Assembly (NCBI GenBank): GCA_900752065.1 | Contig: CAADTT010000051.1 | Coordinates: forward strand, 1-43,417 | DNA from: Lachnospiraceae bacterium | GTDB taxonomy: Bacteria > Bacillota > Clostridia > Lachnospirales > Lachnospiraceae | Direction: 5' to 3' | DNA length: 43,417 bases | Shown here: positions 35,901 through 43,237 of the stretch, in pieces | How the letters are laid out: each line of letters opens with the position of its first letter | Position numbering within the stretch: the stretch's first letter is position 1 | Notes under the pieces: generated by a model | Told to the model about the DNA's origin: nothing | The model's input: the letters and a program-made list of their open reading frames with translations, nothing else | Database searches by the model: none | Made by a program: the position numbers and the translations under genes

Positions 35901-37028
35901 GAAATGCCTGAGGCACTGAAAAAGGATGCAGGAAAAGTGAAAAGCTTTCTGGGCGCAGACTGCCAGACGCTTCAGAAGGAAGCCGTGATCCGTGATCTGA
36001 ACCGTATCTATTTTGAAAACAGGGGATTTTTGAATGATTACCAACTGATGCAGGCGGAGCTTTTTGAGGAACTTGATGAGCAGAAAAGTCCCGGAACCCC
36101 CTCGGCAAAGCGGCTGGATATCAGTGCGAGATATCAGGGGATCAAGATTCCCTTCGGCCGGCTTTTGTCCTGTCTGGAGGAAGAGATCGCAGAGCTTCAG
36201 GAGCTGATCAGGGCAGGGGACAGGGAGCTGTTCGAGGATATCCTGGCAAATACCATGAGCCGGAAGATCCGGGGAAAGATCAACGCTTCCAATGCATGGG
36301 TAGAGAAAATGAATGCCCTGATGGGGGCGATGAATACCTCAAGCGGGCTGAAGCTGAGCCTGCGCTGGAGGAGCAAAACAGCGGAGCATGAAGATCAGCT
36401 TGATACCAGGGAGCTGGTAAATCTTCTGAAAAAGGATTACCGCCTGATGCGGCCGGAGGAGGCCGAACGGCTGTCCCTTCATTTCCGCTCGAAGGTGGAG
36501 GTGGCCAGACGCCATGCCAAAGACAGCGGAGGAATGGTTTCCTTTTATCAGGTAATGAAGGAGACGCTGGATTACCGGAAATGGTTCGAATTCCAGCTTT
36601 TCTATCAGAAGAGCGGGGAACGGCAGAAGGAGCTGACGAACAGTGCCTTCGGAACCTTCAGCGGCGGAGAAAAGGCCATGTCCATGTATGTGCCGCTGTT
36701 TTCGGCTGTGGTGGCGAAGTACGAGGGCGGACGGAAGGATGCGCCCCGCCTGATCTCACTGGATGAAGCCTTCGCAGGGGTGGATAACAAGAATATCCGG
36801 GATATGTTCCGGCTGATGACGGAGTTTCAGTTTGACTTTATCATCAATTCCCAGGTGCTGTGGGGAGACTGCGATACGCTGGACGCTTTGGCAATCTATC
36901 AGCTCATACGGCCGGAAAATGTAAAGTTTGTGACTGTGATGCCTTATCTGTGGAACGGAAAAGCGAAGGAGATGCTGGAAAATGAAGGAAAGCTGGAGGA
37001 AAGAGCCGTGGAATTTGCGGGAGCGTGA
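32928..37028 (+). CDS. jetC: Wadjet SMC-like ATPase JetC, type II (TIGR02680-like)
   Basis: A 1366-residue SMC-like ATPase, the motor of Wadjet. Walker A GSNGSGKS at residues 34-41, followed by the family mark DPFGSRDRKMSSYLLEEDD. Two long Glu/Lys/Gln-rich coiled-coil arms (about 220-560 and 760-1010) flank a hinge-like globular region. ABC signature FSGGE at about 1244 and Walker B LISLDEAFAGVD around D1279-E1280 lie near the C-terminus. By analogy with studied Wadjet systems the complex extrudes DNA loops and recognises small circular plasmids. AGGAGG precedes the ATG. It overlaps both jetB (26 bases) and jetD (47 bases), showing tight co-expression. Confidence 0.95.
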   Translation: MNSRWQANKIGLLNFWYYDEQEFPFVKGRMLLRGSNGSGKSVTMQSVIPLLLDGNMSPERLDPFGSRDRKMSSYLLEEDDGREERTGYLYLEFRRQESETYLTIGMGIRARRGKPLDKWYFSLTDGRRIGKDFYLYKETDEKVTLSKRELENRIQGGGQVFERQADYMEYVNRQIFGFETAEEYKEMVDLLIQLRTPKLSKDFKPSVINDILSDSQQPLSDEDLRPMSEAIENMDTMNMNLKARQEGRQAAEKINRILDKYNRLELYEKAAHYEENQKELAALQREEKERENQKQECETRVKELEQYRDELDAGKEAMEKERESLSKSDAVELKRREMDLAARIGEKERTRKEKEGQLAAKQEQYVDTEAKKKEEEDRAYQKERELTELLEEMQAEADEMAFEEHAFFEEELQAALSESFSFDTHQQQFEKTREGIRKGTELLREVEVWQKQAEDILQEKERHQREMDALQRKCREMEAVLVQVQNEWKEKLYRWSGQNQELVLSGELLKEMARFAEEYSEKSDFAQVRQAAADVWLERKGILEAQARQNREQYLRLQEEYEEWRRELEEWENHKEPEPLRSEAVIRNRERLKEKQIPYQEFYKVLEFGPKLDQTACNRLEEALLYMGILDALVIGEEYKEQVLAMDEGCCDKYLFVQRQRAEQSILDVLELNDSVNDLFFNQRIVGILENIAYDGEGVTAVSPEGRYQIGVLSGTVTGTYEAGFIGTKAREKNRCMRICACREQMEMLKGRMEQLQREAEELERRLQVLAAEYATLPADEDMRTASLMLLEVQREAAQMEKEGKRLEQRLFEVTEELKKLRKEALQIAEKLYLTCSYEVFRRADEAAREYGQHFYRLRAEHGLYLQMILRQAELAERLEDLDADMDQIRYDMGNTEQALRNERAEYRSVQEQLKLTDYEEIRERLDGCMDWLRKYPRKLQACVEEKGQKEQQILQIQELLEQGGEKIGKCAQRTEHLRKCFEEECALGYVEMPEALKKDAGKVKSFLGADCQTLQKEAVIRDLNRIYFENRGFLNDYQLMQAELFEELDEQKSPGTPSAKRLDISARYQGIKIPFGRLLSCLEEEIAELQELIRAGDRELFEDILANTMSRKIRGKINASNAWVEKMNALMGAMNTSSGLKLSLRWRSKTAEHEDQLDTRELVNLLKKDYRLMRPEEAERLSLHFRSKVEVARRHAKDSGGMVSFYQVMKETLDYRKWFEFQLFYQKSGERQKELTNSAFGTFSGGEKAMSMYVPLFSAVVAKYEGGRKDAPRLISLDEAFAGVDNKNIRDMFRLMTEFQFDFIINSQVLWGDCDTLDALAIYQLIRPENVKFVTVMPYLWNGKAKEMLENEGKLEERAVEFAGA

Positions 37029-38340
37029 ATGTCTGGAGTATCTGCGGGAGCATCCCGTATTTGACAGACTGTTGCGCGGGTTTCGCGAGAAGTATGCCTC
37101 CTATGGATGCTTTTCCGGTACAGTCGTGCTGTCAGGCCTGACGGAAGAAGAGCGGGAGAGCCTGGAGGGATTTTTTCAGAAAAGCTTTCACGGGAAGAAA
37201 AGTGCTTCGATATCCGCGGAACGGTTTGAAAGGGCTCTTCGGGAGAGCCGGTTTTCGGAGATCACGCCGAAGGAGCTGCTGGAAGTCTACTTCCGGCAGG
37301 AGATGATGGGCAAAAAGGACCAGAAAAGAGAGGAAGAGAAGCGATGGCAGCAGGTTCTGGCGGAGGCGAAGGAAGGATGTGCCGGCACCAGGGCAGAAGT
37401 ATGGATCGGGGAGCTGGAGCAGATGGAAGGGAAGAGCTATCTGTATCTGATGAAGCGTTACCGGGAAGCCGAAAAAAGCCTGGATGAAGTAAGGCGGCTG
37501 CTCGCACTGGGGATTCAGATCATCCTGTCCTTTCCATATCTTCGGAAAGAGACAGAATATCTGGCGGTGTTTGCCGCAGGGATGACAGGGAATCCCCACG
37601 CTTTTGATGATGGCGCAAAGGACGGGAAGTTCCTTCAGATGCTGGTCGCAAGAGAGATCGGGCACTTAGGGCTGGAGATTCCAGAATCCTCTGTGTTTCC
37701 GGCGATGCAAAGGCAGAGGCTGTATTATTCCGTGGGGATCCTCCGGGATGACATTTCAAACTATGTGATGCTCTCCGGCATCCGGGCATGGAAAGAAAAC
37801 GGGGAGCTTCATGCGGGAATGGAAGGCTTTCGAAAGGACGGCGATCCGGTGCATGTGCCCTTGTCTGTGATCGCGGGATGGTCTCGGGTGGATTGCCCGG
37901 AAAAAGAAATCTATATCGTGGAAAATCCATCGGTATTTGCCATGCTCTGTGGAAAATGGAAGGGGAGAAAGGCGTGTATGTGCATGAACGGGCAGCCCAG
38001 GCTGAGCGCAGTGCTGATGCTGGATCTTCTGGAAGAGGCGGAAGTGAAGGTCTATTACGCCGGGGATTTCGACCCGGAAGGGCTGCTGATCGGGCAGAAG
38101 GTGAAGCAGTATTACGGGGGAAAGACCGTCTACTGGCATATGTCGGTACAGGAGTATGAGGAAAGCCGCTCCCGGGAGAAGATTTCGGAAAAAAGGATGA
38201 AGATCCTGCGGCACATCCGGGAGCCGGAGCTTGTCAGGCTGGCGGAAGCGATTAGAAAGAGCAACGTGGCGGGATATCAGGAGAATGTGTGTGAGTTTTT
38301 TGAGGGGATGGGAAAGAACATAGACGTTACAGTTTTGTAA
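36982..38340 (+). CDS. jetD: Wadjet nuclease JetD, type II (DUF3323/DUF2399, Toprim)
   Basis: A 452-residue JetD, the topoisomerase VI-like nuclease that cuts the plasmid caught by JetABC. The C-terminal Toprim domain shows E314 (IVENPSVF) and the acidic pair D362 and D364 (AGDFDPEG), which would bind magnesium. The N-terminal part (REHPVFDRLLRGFREKYASYG, opening FDRLLRGFREKYASYG) matches TIGR02679/DUF3323. The ATG at 36982 lies 47 bases inside jetC in another frame with only a weak ribosome site; a TTG at 37015 is an alternative. No terminator is obvious; a palindromic element follows at 38354. Confidence 0.92.
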   Translation: MKESWRKEPWNLRERECLEYLREHPVFDRLLRGFREKYASYGCFSGTVVLSGLTEEERESLEGFFQKSFHGKKSASISAERFERALRESRFSEITPKELLEVYFRQEMMGKKDQKREEEKRWQQVLAEAKEGCAGTRAEVWIGELEQMEGKSYLYLMKRYREAEKSLDEVRRLLALGIQIILSFPYLRKETEYLAVFAAGMTGNPHAFDDGAKDGKFLQMLVAREIGHLGLEIPESSVFPAMQRQRLYYSVGILRDDISNYVMLSGIRAWKENGELHAGMEGFRKDGDPVHVPLSVIAGWSRVDCPEKEIYIVENPSVFAMLCGKWKGRKACMCMNGQPRLSAVLMLDLLEEAEVKVYYAGDFDPEGLLIGQKVKQYYGGKTVYWHMSVQEYEESRSREKISEKRMKILRHIREPELVRLAEAIRKSNVAGYQENVCEFFEGMGKNIDVTVL

Positions 38341-38353
38341 AATGGAGCCTGCT

Positions 38354-38403
38354 CACACTTGAATCATGTCCTTACGTAGCCAATCAGCGAGTGATTGGCT
38401 ACT
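38354..38403. repeat. Palindromic element E after the Wadjet operon
   Basis: GTAGCCAATCA-GCGAG-TGATTGGCTAC is a perfect 11-bp stem with a five-base loop. The 23 bases before it (38354-38376) match the reverse complement of 15853-15875, inside element B, at 21 of 23 positions. The element therefore shares a module with the unit between rapZ and whiA. Confidence 0.62.
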
Positions 38404-38456
38404 GTGTGAAAAGCAACGAAAACATTTACAATTTGTTAAAATAAAACAGAATAATA

Positions 38457-38485
38457 TTGATTACAACAGCTATATGTGATAAAAT
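38457..38485 (+). promoter_or_regulatory. Promoter of the small toxin-like gene
   Basis: TTGATT (38457-38462), a 17-base spacer and TAAAAT (38480-38485). Predicted start near 38492, giving a leader of about 105 bases. Confidence 0.65.
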
Positions 38486-38493
38486 ATTTTCAG

Positions 38494-38587
38494 GTGCTGT
38501 CAGGATGGTAGGCGGTTAGCCCTCTGCGGAGGGACTGTAACCCTCCGATTACATAGAAACCCGCAAGGGAATCGAGAGAAAGGAGGG
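38494..38587 (+). promoter_or_regulatory. Structured mRNA leader with anti-Shine-Dalgarno
   Basis: The leader has a CCCTC-TGCG-GAGGG hairpin (38520-38533), GTAA-CCCTCCGA-TTAC exposing CCCTCC (38541-38546) in the loop, and CCC-GCAA-GGG. CCCTCC is complementary to GGAGGG in the ribosome site (38582-38587) and to the first hairpin's GGAGGG, so two mutually exclusive pairings could hide or free the ribosome site. Masked ribosome sites are typical of type I toxin mRNAs. Confidence 0.55.
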
Positions 38588-38596
38588 CAAAATCTT

Positions 38597-38695
38597 ATGG
38601 ATATCATCGAATTTATAGCAGTGGTAAGCTTCGGTTTAACCTGTTTCGGAATCGGATATTCCTTCGGTAAGGATAACAATAAGACACAAGAATAG
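38597..38695 (+). CDS. 32-residue membrane peptide, probable type I toxin
   Basis: A short gene with a strong AGGAGGG site nine bases upstream. The product is 32 residues: a short acidic start (MDIIEF), one hydrophobic membrane-spanning segment rich in V, F, G and I (about residues 3-24), then a polar tail (GKDNNKTQE). This size and shape fit the holin-like or TxpA/Fst-like single-helix toxins of Firmicutes type I systems. Supporting context: own promoter, long structured leader, and a minus-strand promoter that would make an RNA overlapping its 3' end. It begins 256 bases after jetD and is not part of that operon. Toxicity is inferred, not seen. Confidence 0.68.
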   Translation: MDIIEFIAVVSFGLTCFGIGYSFGKDNNKTQE

Positions 38696-38728
38696 CCGCC
38701 CCAGCCTCACAAACTGAGCGGCTATTTT
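38691..38728. terminator. Terminator hairpin shared by toxin mRNA and antisense RNA
   Basis: AATAGCCGC (38691-38699) and GCGGCTATT (38718-38726) form a perfect 9-bp stem followed by TT on the plus strand. The toxin stop codon lies within the left arm. Read from the minus strand the same hairpin is followed by CTTGTGTCTT, a weaker tail. Confidence 0.75.
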
Positions 38729-38775
38729 GTGCCATACATTTGTCGGGCTAACCGTCTATCGGCAGCACTTTTTCT
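38691..38775 (-). ncRNA. Predicted antisense RNA (antitoxin) convergent to the toxin gene
   Basis: Transcription from the minus-strand promoter at 38782-38810 would start near 38775 and run into the shared hairpin, giving an RNA of about 85 bases or longer that is complementary to the 3' end of the toxin mRNA. This tail-to-tail layout is that of Bacillus txpA/RatA. Its 5' part (minus strand of 38768-38745: GTGCTGCCGATAGACGGTTA and on) resembles the toxin mRNA's own leader at 38494-38522. There is no coding sequence with a ribosome site in it. Confidence 0.55.
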
Positions 38776-38781
38776 ATTCTT

Positions 38782-38810
38782 ACTATAACATGTCTCTTTT
38801 GGGTTTTCAA
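38782..38810 (-). promoter_or_regulatory. Promoter of the antisense RNA
   Basis: On the minus strand TTGAAA (38810-38805), a 17-base spacer and TATAGT (38787-38782): a strong sigma-A match with no protein-coding gene downstream. Confidence 0.7.
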
Positions 38811-38909
38811 GAAGATTTTTTGTACCTTTTCGATTGGGTTTTCGAATGTTTATCACAGGGACCGGCTGATAAAAGGTCTGCTGGATAAAGAGAAAGGGAT
38901 ATGAAACGG

Positions 38910-38938
38910 TTGAATAACCCCATATGCTGTGATACAAT
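38910..38938 (+). promoter_or_regulatory. Promoter of the recQ remnant
   Basis: TTGAAT (38910-38915), a 17-base spacer and TACAAT (38933-38938). A small perfect stem CAGGTA/TACCTG follows at 38953-38970. The promoter seems intact although the gene is broken. Apart from the antisense RNA promoter, nothing else was found in the 38776-38999 part of this gap. Confidence 0.55.
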
Positions 38939-38999
38939 AAACCCACATTTCGCAGGTAATCACATACCTGACATTCCTAAAAGAAAGGAGAAATCAGAT

Positions 39000-39697
39000 A
39001 TTAACAGCAATCAGACAAAGGATAAATATGAGCTTCTGAAATAATATTTCGGTTACGACAGCTTCCGGGAAGGTCAGGAGATCCTGATCGACACCATATT
39101 ATCCGGGCGGGATATCTGGGCGTCATGCCTACCGGAGCTGGGAAATCCCTGTGTTACCAGATTCCGGCGCTGCTGCTTTCGGGAATCACACTTGTCATAT
39201 CACCGCTCATCTCACTTATGAAGGATCAGGTTCAGGCTCTGAATCAGGCAGGAATCCATGCCGCGTACATCAACAGTTCATTAACAGAAAATCAAATAGA
39301 AAAAGCCCTGCGGCTTGCTGCCCGGGGCCAGCGGTCATTCGGGAATGTTAGCAAAAAAGCGAAGGTTCCCTTTGGGCTTAGCCGGGAACAGGCGGACAGG
39401 TTTCCTTATGTCGAAAGATATCTTGCGCCGGAACTTGCCGAAAAGCTGAATGAGCTGCGGAATATAGAAACGGTTAAAAAGACCTCTGGGGCCGAAATTT
39501 TCCGAAAAGCGCAGGAAAAGGGGCTGGCAGCGGAACGTTACATAGATGGAATGACGAAAAAGTGTGTTACCGATGAAGGAAAATCGGCAGGACTTTTCCT
39601 GGGGAGCCGGATGAGCAAAAAAAGAATGGAATACGAGGATATCTATTATGATGAGAAAGCACAGAAGATGGTAGTGGAATGGTTTTGTAGTTGTTAA
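39000..39697 (+). pseudogene. Decayed recQ helicase remnant, chimeric
   Basis: RecQ homology is clear (LLK*YFGYDSFREGQE, then VMPTGAGKSLCYQIPAL with Walker A, VISPLISLMKDQV, INSSLTENQIEKAL) but the gene is broken in several ways. The codon nine bases after an AAAGGAG site is ATT (39000), where an ATG is expected. A TAA stop replaces the glutamine codon at 39042-39044. A one-base loss near 39116 shifts the frame before the Walker A motif, which continues in the frame beginning at 39125. RecQ homology stops near 39325, after AARGQ, and the reading frame continues into about 120 residues that do not resemble RecQ (ending KMVVEWF) and that I do not recognise. Less than a fifth of a normal RecQ is left. 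It cannot make a working helicase. Confidence 0.88.
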
Positions 39698-39787
39698 TGA
39701 AAATCAGTACACTGGAGATCGGATAACTGGTCAGATGACACAGGAAAATGGATAAGCCAGATGTACAAGAATGAAAGGAACGTGAAA

Positions 39788-41101
39788 ATGAAAAAGAATA
39801 ATCCAAAAGCGCTGCTCCCCATCGGCGTATTTTTAATCTTGTATCTGGGGCTGGGAATCATCTTCGAATATGTGATGAGGATCCCCATGGGATTTTATAA
39901 CATCCCGATCGTTATTGCTTTTATGGCGGCGATTCTGGTGGCCTGTTTACAGAACAGGGCCTTAAAGTTTGATGATAAGCTGGAGGTTATGGCGCAGGGA
40001 CTGGCAGATAAAAATATTATCACGATGATCCTGATCTTTCTGACTGCAGGCGCCTTTGTGGGCGTGGTGGGAAGGAGCAGCGCGGAGAGCGTGGCTTATT
40101 TTATGCTGTCGCTGATCCCAGCGAGATATGCGGTAGCCGTGCTGTTCGTGGTGGCATGCTTTGTATCTACGGCCATGGGCACCTCCGTGGGGACGATCAC
40201 GCTGATCACGCCGATCGCAGCAGCAGTTTCTTCTGCCTCCGGCTTTAGCCTGCCGCTGTGCGTGGCTTCTGTCATAGGCGGGGCGATGTTTGGAGATAAC
40301 CTTTCGTTTATCTCCGATACGACGATTGCGGCGTGTAATGGACAGGGCTGCGCCATGAAGGATAAATTTCGGGAAAACTTCGGGATTGCTCTTCCGGCGG
40401 CATTGGCGACGCTGGTATTGATCCTGGTGCTGTCGCTCCGTACAGATTTAAGCGGAGCTGTGTCACAGGACTACAATTTGATTCAGGTCATCCCTTATAT
40501 TCTGGTTTTGATCGGGGGAATCGCCGGGATCAATGTGTTTGTGGTGCTTCTGATCGGTATCACATCGGGAGCGGTCATTATGCTGGGGACAGGCCAGATC
40601 GCAGCGGTAGACCTGATCGGCAGCATGGGTTCCGGTGCATCCGGAATGTTCGAAACCAGTATGGTGGCGATTCTGGTATCTGTTATGTGTGCACTGATCC
40701 GGGAGTACGGCGGTTTTGAAACAATGCTTTCTGTTATCCGGAAGATGTTCAAGGGCAGAAAGGGAGGACAGCTCGGCATGGGGCTTTTGGTAGGCGTTAT
40801 GGATATCGCTACAGCAAACAATACGGTGGCTATCGTTATGGCGAATCCCATTGCGGCAGAGATGGCGGAGGAGTACGAGATCACACCGAGAAAGGCGGCT
40901 TCCATTCTGGATACCTTCTCCTGTATCTTTCAAGGTGTAATCCCCTATGGTGCGCAGATGCTGGTAGCGCTGTCTGCGGCGAATGAGCTGGGGCACGAGT
41001 TGTCAGCCTTTGATGTGATTCCGAATCTGTTTTATCCGGGGTTGCTGTTGATTAGTTCGCTGTTGTTTATCTTCGTGATTCCGGAGAGAAGGAAGAAATA
41101 A
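39788..41101 (+). CDS. NhaC-type Na+/H+ antiporter family protein
   Basis: A membrane protein of about 437 residues with roughly 11 hydrophobic segments. The conserved transport region is seen (TAMGTSVGTITLITPI; GAMFGDNLSFISDTTIAA), the NhaC/ion-transporter hallmark. It would exchange sodium or an organic acid for protons across the cytoplasmic membrane; some NhaC-like proteins carry malate/lactate or other metabolites, so the substrate is open. The ATG at 39788 (AAAGGA eight bases before it) is preferred to an in-frame ATG at 39761. Two small downstream genes follow closely, perhaps as an operon. Confidence 0.88.
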   Translation: MKKNNPKALLPIGVFLILYLGLGIIFEYVMRIPMGFYNIPIVIAFMAAILVACLQNRALKFDDKLEVMAQGLADKNIITMILIFLTAGAFVGVVGRSSAESVAYFMLSLIPARYAVAVLFVVACFVSTAMGTSVGTITLITPIAAAVSSASGFSLPLCVASVIGGAMFGDNLSFISDTTIAACNGQGCAMKDKFRENFGIALPAALATLVLILVLSLRTDLSGAVSQDYNLIQVIPYILVLIGGIAGINVFVVLLIGITSGAVIMLGTGQIAAVDLIGSMGSGASGMFETSMVAILVSVMCALIREYGGFETMLSVIRKMFKGRKGGQLGMGLLVGVMDIATANNTVAIVMANPIAAEMAEEYEITPRKAASILDTFSCIFQGVIPYGAQMLVALSAANELGHELSAFDVIPNLFYPGLLLISSLLFIFVIPERRKK

Positions 41102-41147
41102 AGTCAATAGGGTATACGGAAAAGAAAATACGGTCAGGAGGAAACGT

Positions 41148-41369
41148 ATGCTGTTCAGGAGGAAAAAAGAGGAGACTCTTAAAGAAAAATTTGATCCGGA
41201 ACATACAAAGGCAGTTCTCCGCTGCAGCATCTGTACGGGAGAACAGGTGGCAGGATTTAAGGATATCCGCACAGGAAAATTTACGGAGATCATGCTGATC
41301 AGAAATGATGCGGATCTGACGGCATTTAAAGAGCAGTACGGAGCAGAGTCGGTTACGAAGGAGTATTAG
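41148..41369 (+). CDS. Small uncharacterised protein
   Basis: A 73-residue protein starting with a basic stretch (FRRKKEE) and containing CSICTGEQVAGFKD and a C-terminal EIMLIRNDADLTAFKEQYG. AGGAGG precedes the ATG, and the next gene begins 14 bases after its stop, so it is very probably real. It resembles short conserved proteins of Lachnospiraceae of unknown role. The CxxC pair (C26, C29) could bind metal or act in redox, but that is a guess. Confidence 0.78.
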   Translation: MLFRRKKEETLKEKFDPEHTKAVLRCSICTGEQVAGFKDIRTGKFTEIMLIRNDADLTAFKEQYGAESVTKEY

Positions 41370-41383
41370 GAAGGAGTGCAGCG

Positions 41384-42229
41384 GTGAAGATAACGGTGCT
41401 GATTGAAAATACGAAAAAGACTCCGGCATTTTGCTGTGAACATGGATTAAGCCTTCTCATTGAGGAGAAGGGGCGAAAGCTGCTTCTGGATGCCGGGAGC
41501 TCGGAGGCTTTTATGGAAAATGCGAAGCAGATGGGGATTTCGCTGCAGGAGATCGATGTCTGCGTGCTGTCCCACGGGCATTATGACCATTCCACGGGCT
41601 TTGCAGGTTTTCTTGAACGGAATCCCGGGGCGCCTCTCTATGCGATGAAGTCCGCAGGACAGGAGTATTATTCCGGCTCCGGTGGAGCGATCCATTACAT
41701 CGGGCTGCCGCAGGCTTTGCTGGATCGGAAGGACACACGAATGCGGCTGCTGGTGGATGTGACAGAAATAGAACCCGGCATTTGGGTGGTTCCTCACAGT
41801 ACGGAGGGGCTGGAAGTGATCGGGCGGCAGAAGAAATTGTATCGAAAAGAGGGGGAGCAGTACCTGCCGGACGATTTTTCTCATGAGCTGACGCTGGTGT
41901 ATGAGACAGGGAAGGGACTGGTTTTGTTCAATAGCTGTTCCCACGGGGGAATTGAAAATATCATCACGGAAGTAAAACGGGCGCTGCCGGGGAGGAAGCT
42001 GTATGCCTTTATCGGCGGCCTGCATATGAAAGGGAAAAAGCAGGAGGAAGAGATCTGTACTTTCACGGGAGAGGAAGTAAAGGCGATGACCGCATTTCTG
42101 GAGAAGAGTGGTCTGGAATATCTATATACCGGACACTGCACGGGGGAAACCGGTCTGAAAATGCTGGAAAACGAGCTGGGAGATAAGGTCAGGAGGATGC
42201 AAACAGGCGATATCATTGAAATCTGCTGA
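41384..42229 (+). CDS. Metallo-beta-lactamase-fold hydrolase
   Basis: A 281-residue cytoplasmic MBL-fold protein with the metal motif H64-x-H66-x-D68-H69 (SHGHYDHSTGF), a later histidine in NSCSHGGIEN, and a final metal histidine in YTGHCTG. The closest remembered group is the family annotated as 7,8-dihydropterin-6-methyl-4-(beta-D-ribofuranosyl)-aminobenzene-5'-phosphate synthase-like (MJ0301 type); the true substrate is unknown. Translation starts at GTG seven bases after AAGGAG. It follows the small gene at 41148 by 14 bases. Confidence 0.9.
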   Translation: MKITVLIENTKKTPAFCCEHGLSLLIEEKGRKLLLDAGSSEAFMENAKQMGISLQEIDVCVLSHGHYDHSTGFAGFLERNPGAPLYAMKSAGQEYYSGSGGAIHYIGLPQALLDRKDTRMRLLVDVTEIEPGIWVVPHSTEGLEVIGRQKKLYRKEGEQYLPDDFSHELTLVYETGKGLVLFNSCSHGGIENIITEVKRALPGRKLYAFIGGLHMKGKKQEEEICTFTGEEVKAMTAFLEKSGLEYLYTGHCTGETGLKMLENELGDKVRRMQTGDIIEIC

Positions 42230-42305
42230 GGCAGGATCGGGTGGTATCGTCATATTTATACATAAGAGATTTTAGGGTGGGAATGATCCGGGAACCGATG
42301 GAAAG

Positions 42306-43142
42306 CTATTGCGGCGTATGGATTCCAAGCTGCCAGAAAGCAACTGCACTGGCAGCCGCCACGTTCAGGGAATCTACGCCGTGTGACATGGGGATACGAA
42401 CCGTATAATCGCAGCCGGAGATCGTAGCGGATGCCAGTCCGTCTCCTTCTGTTCCCAGGATGATGGCAAGCTTTTCCGTTGCCATAAGTCGGGGATCGTC
42501 GATGGGGACGGAGTCGTCATTTAGCGCCATAGCAGCAGTCTGAAAGCCCATCTTATGCAGAAGTTCCATTCCGGGATGCGGCCATTCGAAGGCTTCTCTG
42601 CCCAGGTAAGTCCACGGCACCTGAAAGACTGTTCCCATACTGACGCGGATGGCACGGCGGTACAGCGGATCACTGCAGGCGGGGGTGAGAAGTACAGCGT
42701 CCATATTCAGGGCGGCGGCAGAGCGGAAGATAGCGCCTACGTTAGTAGGGTTCACAACATTTTCCAGAACGGCGATCCGGCGCGCACCAGCACAGACCTT
42801 TTCCACGCTGGGGAGGGGCGGACGCCGCATGGCGCACAGTGCGCCGCGGGTCATCGGAAATCCGGTCAGTTCTCTTAAAATCCCGGCATCAGCCGTGTAG
42901 ACGGGAATGCTGCCGCAGCGCATGAGGACTTCCTTCGCTTCTCCGTTGATCTGCTTTCGCTCCAGCAAAAGGGAGACGGGGATACATCCGGCATCGAGAG
43001 CCCGTTCGATGACCTTTGGGCTTTCAGCGATGAAAAGCCCTTTCTCCGGTTCATGACGGTTTAGAAGCTGGTTTTCCGTCAGGCGGGCGTAGACATCCAG
43101 TTCCGGTACGGCAAAGTCGGTGATTTCGATGATATTCGGCAT
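42306..43142 (-). CDS. TrmH/SpoU-family RNA 2'-O-methyltransferase
   Basis: A 278-residue SPOUT methyltransferase. Motif 1 NPTNVGAIFRSAAAL, motif 2 LAIILGTEGDGL and motif 3 IPMSHGVDSLNVAAASAVAFW form the deep trefoil knot that binds S-adenosylmethionine. An N-terminal substrate-recognition part (about 1-100) is present. It would methylate a ribose in rRNA or tRNA; which one cannot be told. An AAGGAG site precedes the ATG, and a nearly perfect promoter lies at 43184-43212. It is convergent with the MBL-fold gene; the 76-base gap between them holds no clear terminator. Confidence 0.93.
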   Translation of the reverse strand: MPNIIEITDFAVPELDVYARLTENQLLNRHEPEKGLFIAESPKVIERALDAGCIPVSLLLERKQINGEAKEVLMRCGSIPVYTADAGILRELTGFPMTRGALCAMRRPPLPSVEKVCAGARRIAVLENVVNPTNVGAIFRSAAALNMDAVLLTPACSDPLYRRAIRVSMGTVFQVPWTYLGREAFEWPHPGMELLHKMGFQTAAMALNDDSVPIDDPRLMATEKLAIILGTEGDGLASATISGCDYTVRIPMSHGVDSLNVAAASAVAFWQLGIHTPQ

Positions 43143-43183
43143 AACATTCTCCTTAAAGTAATCTCAGATTCTTCTATATGAGC

Positions 43184-43212
43184 ATTATAGTGTCTCGAAA
43201 AGTGTGTGTCAA
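43184..43212 (-). promoter_or_regulatory. Consensus promoter for the RNA methyltransferase
   Basis: On the minus strand TTGACA (43212-43207), a 17-base spacer and TATAAT (43189-43184): an exact sigma-A consensus, 42 bases before the start codon. Confidence 0.88.
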
Positions 43213-43237
43213 ACAGGAAATTTGTTGAAAATTCCTT

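Noticed and set aside
38722..38946. 74-residue minus-strand open frame over the antisense RNA promoter
   Set aside because: The strong promoter at 38782-38810 lies within it, downstream of its start, and it lacks a good ribosome site; a non-coding antisense RNA explains the region better.
38341..39760. Att sites or integrase marking a genomic island around the Wadjet operon
   Set aside because: No tRNA, integrase, transposase or convincing direct repeats were found bordering 30-39.7 kb; only the broken recQ suggests past rearrangement.
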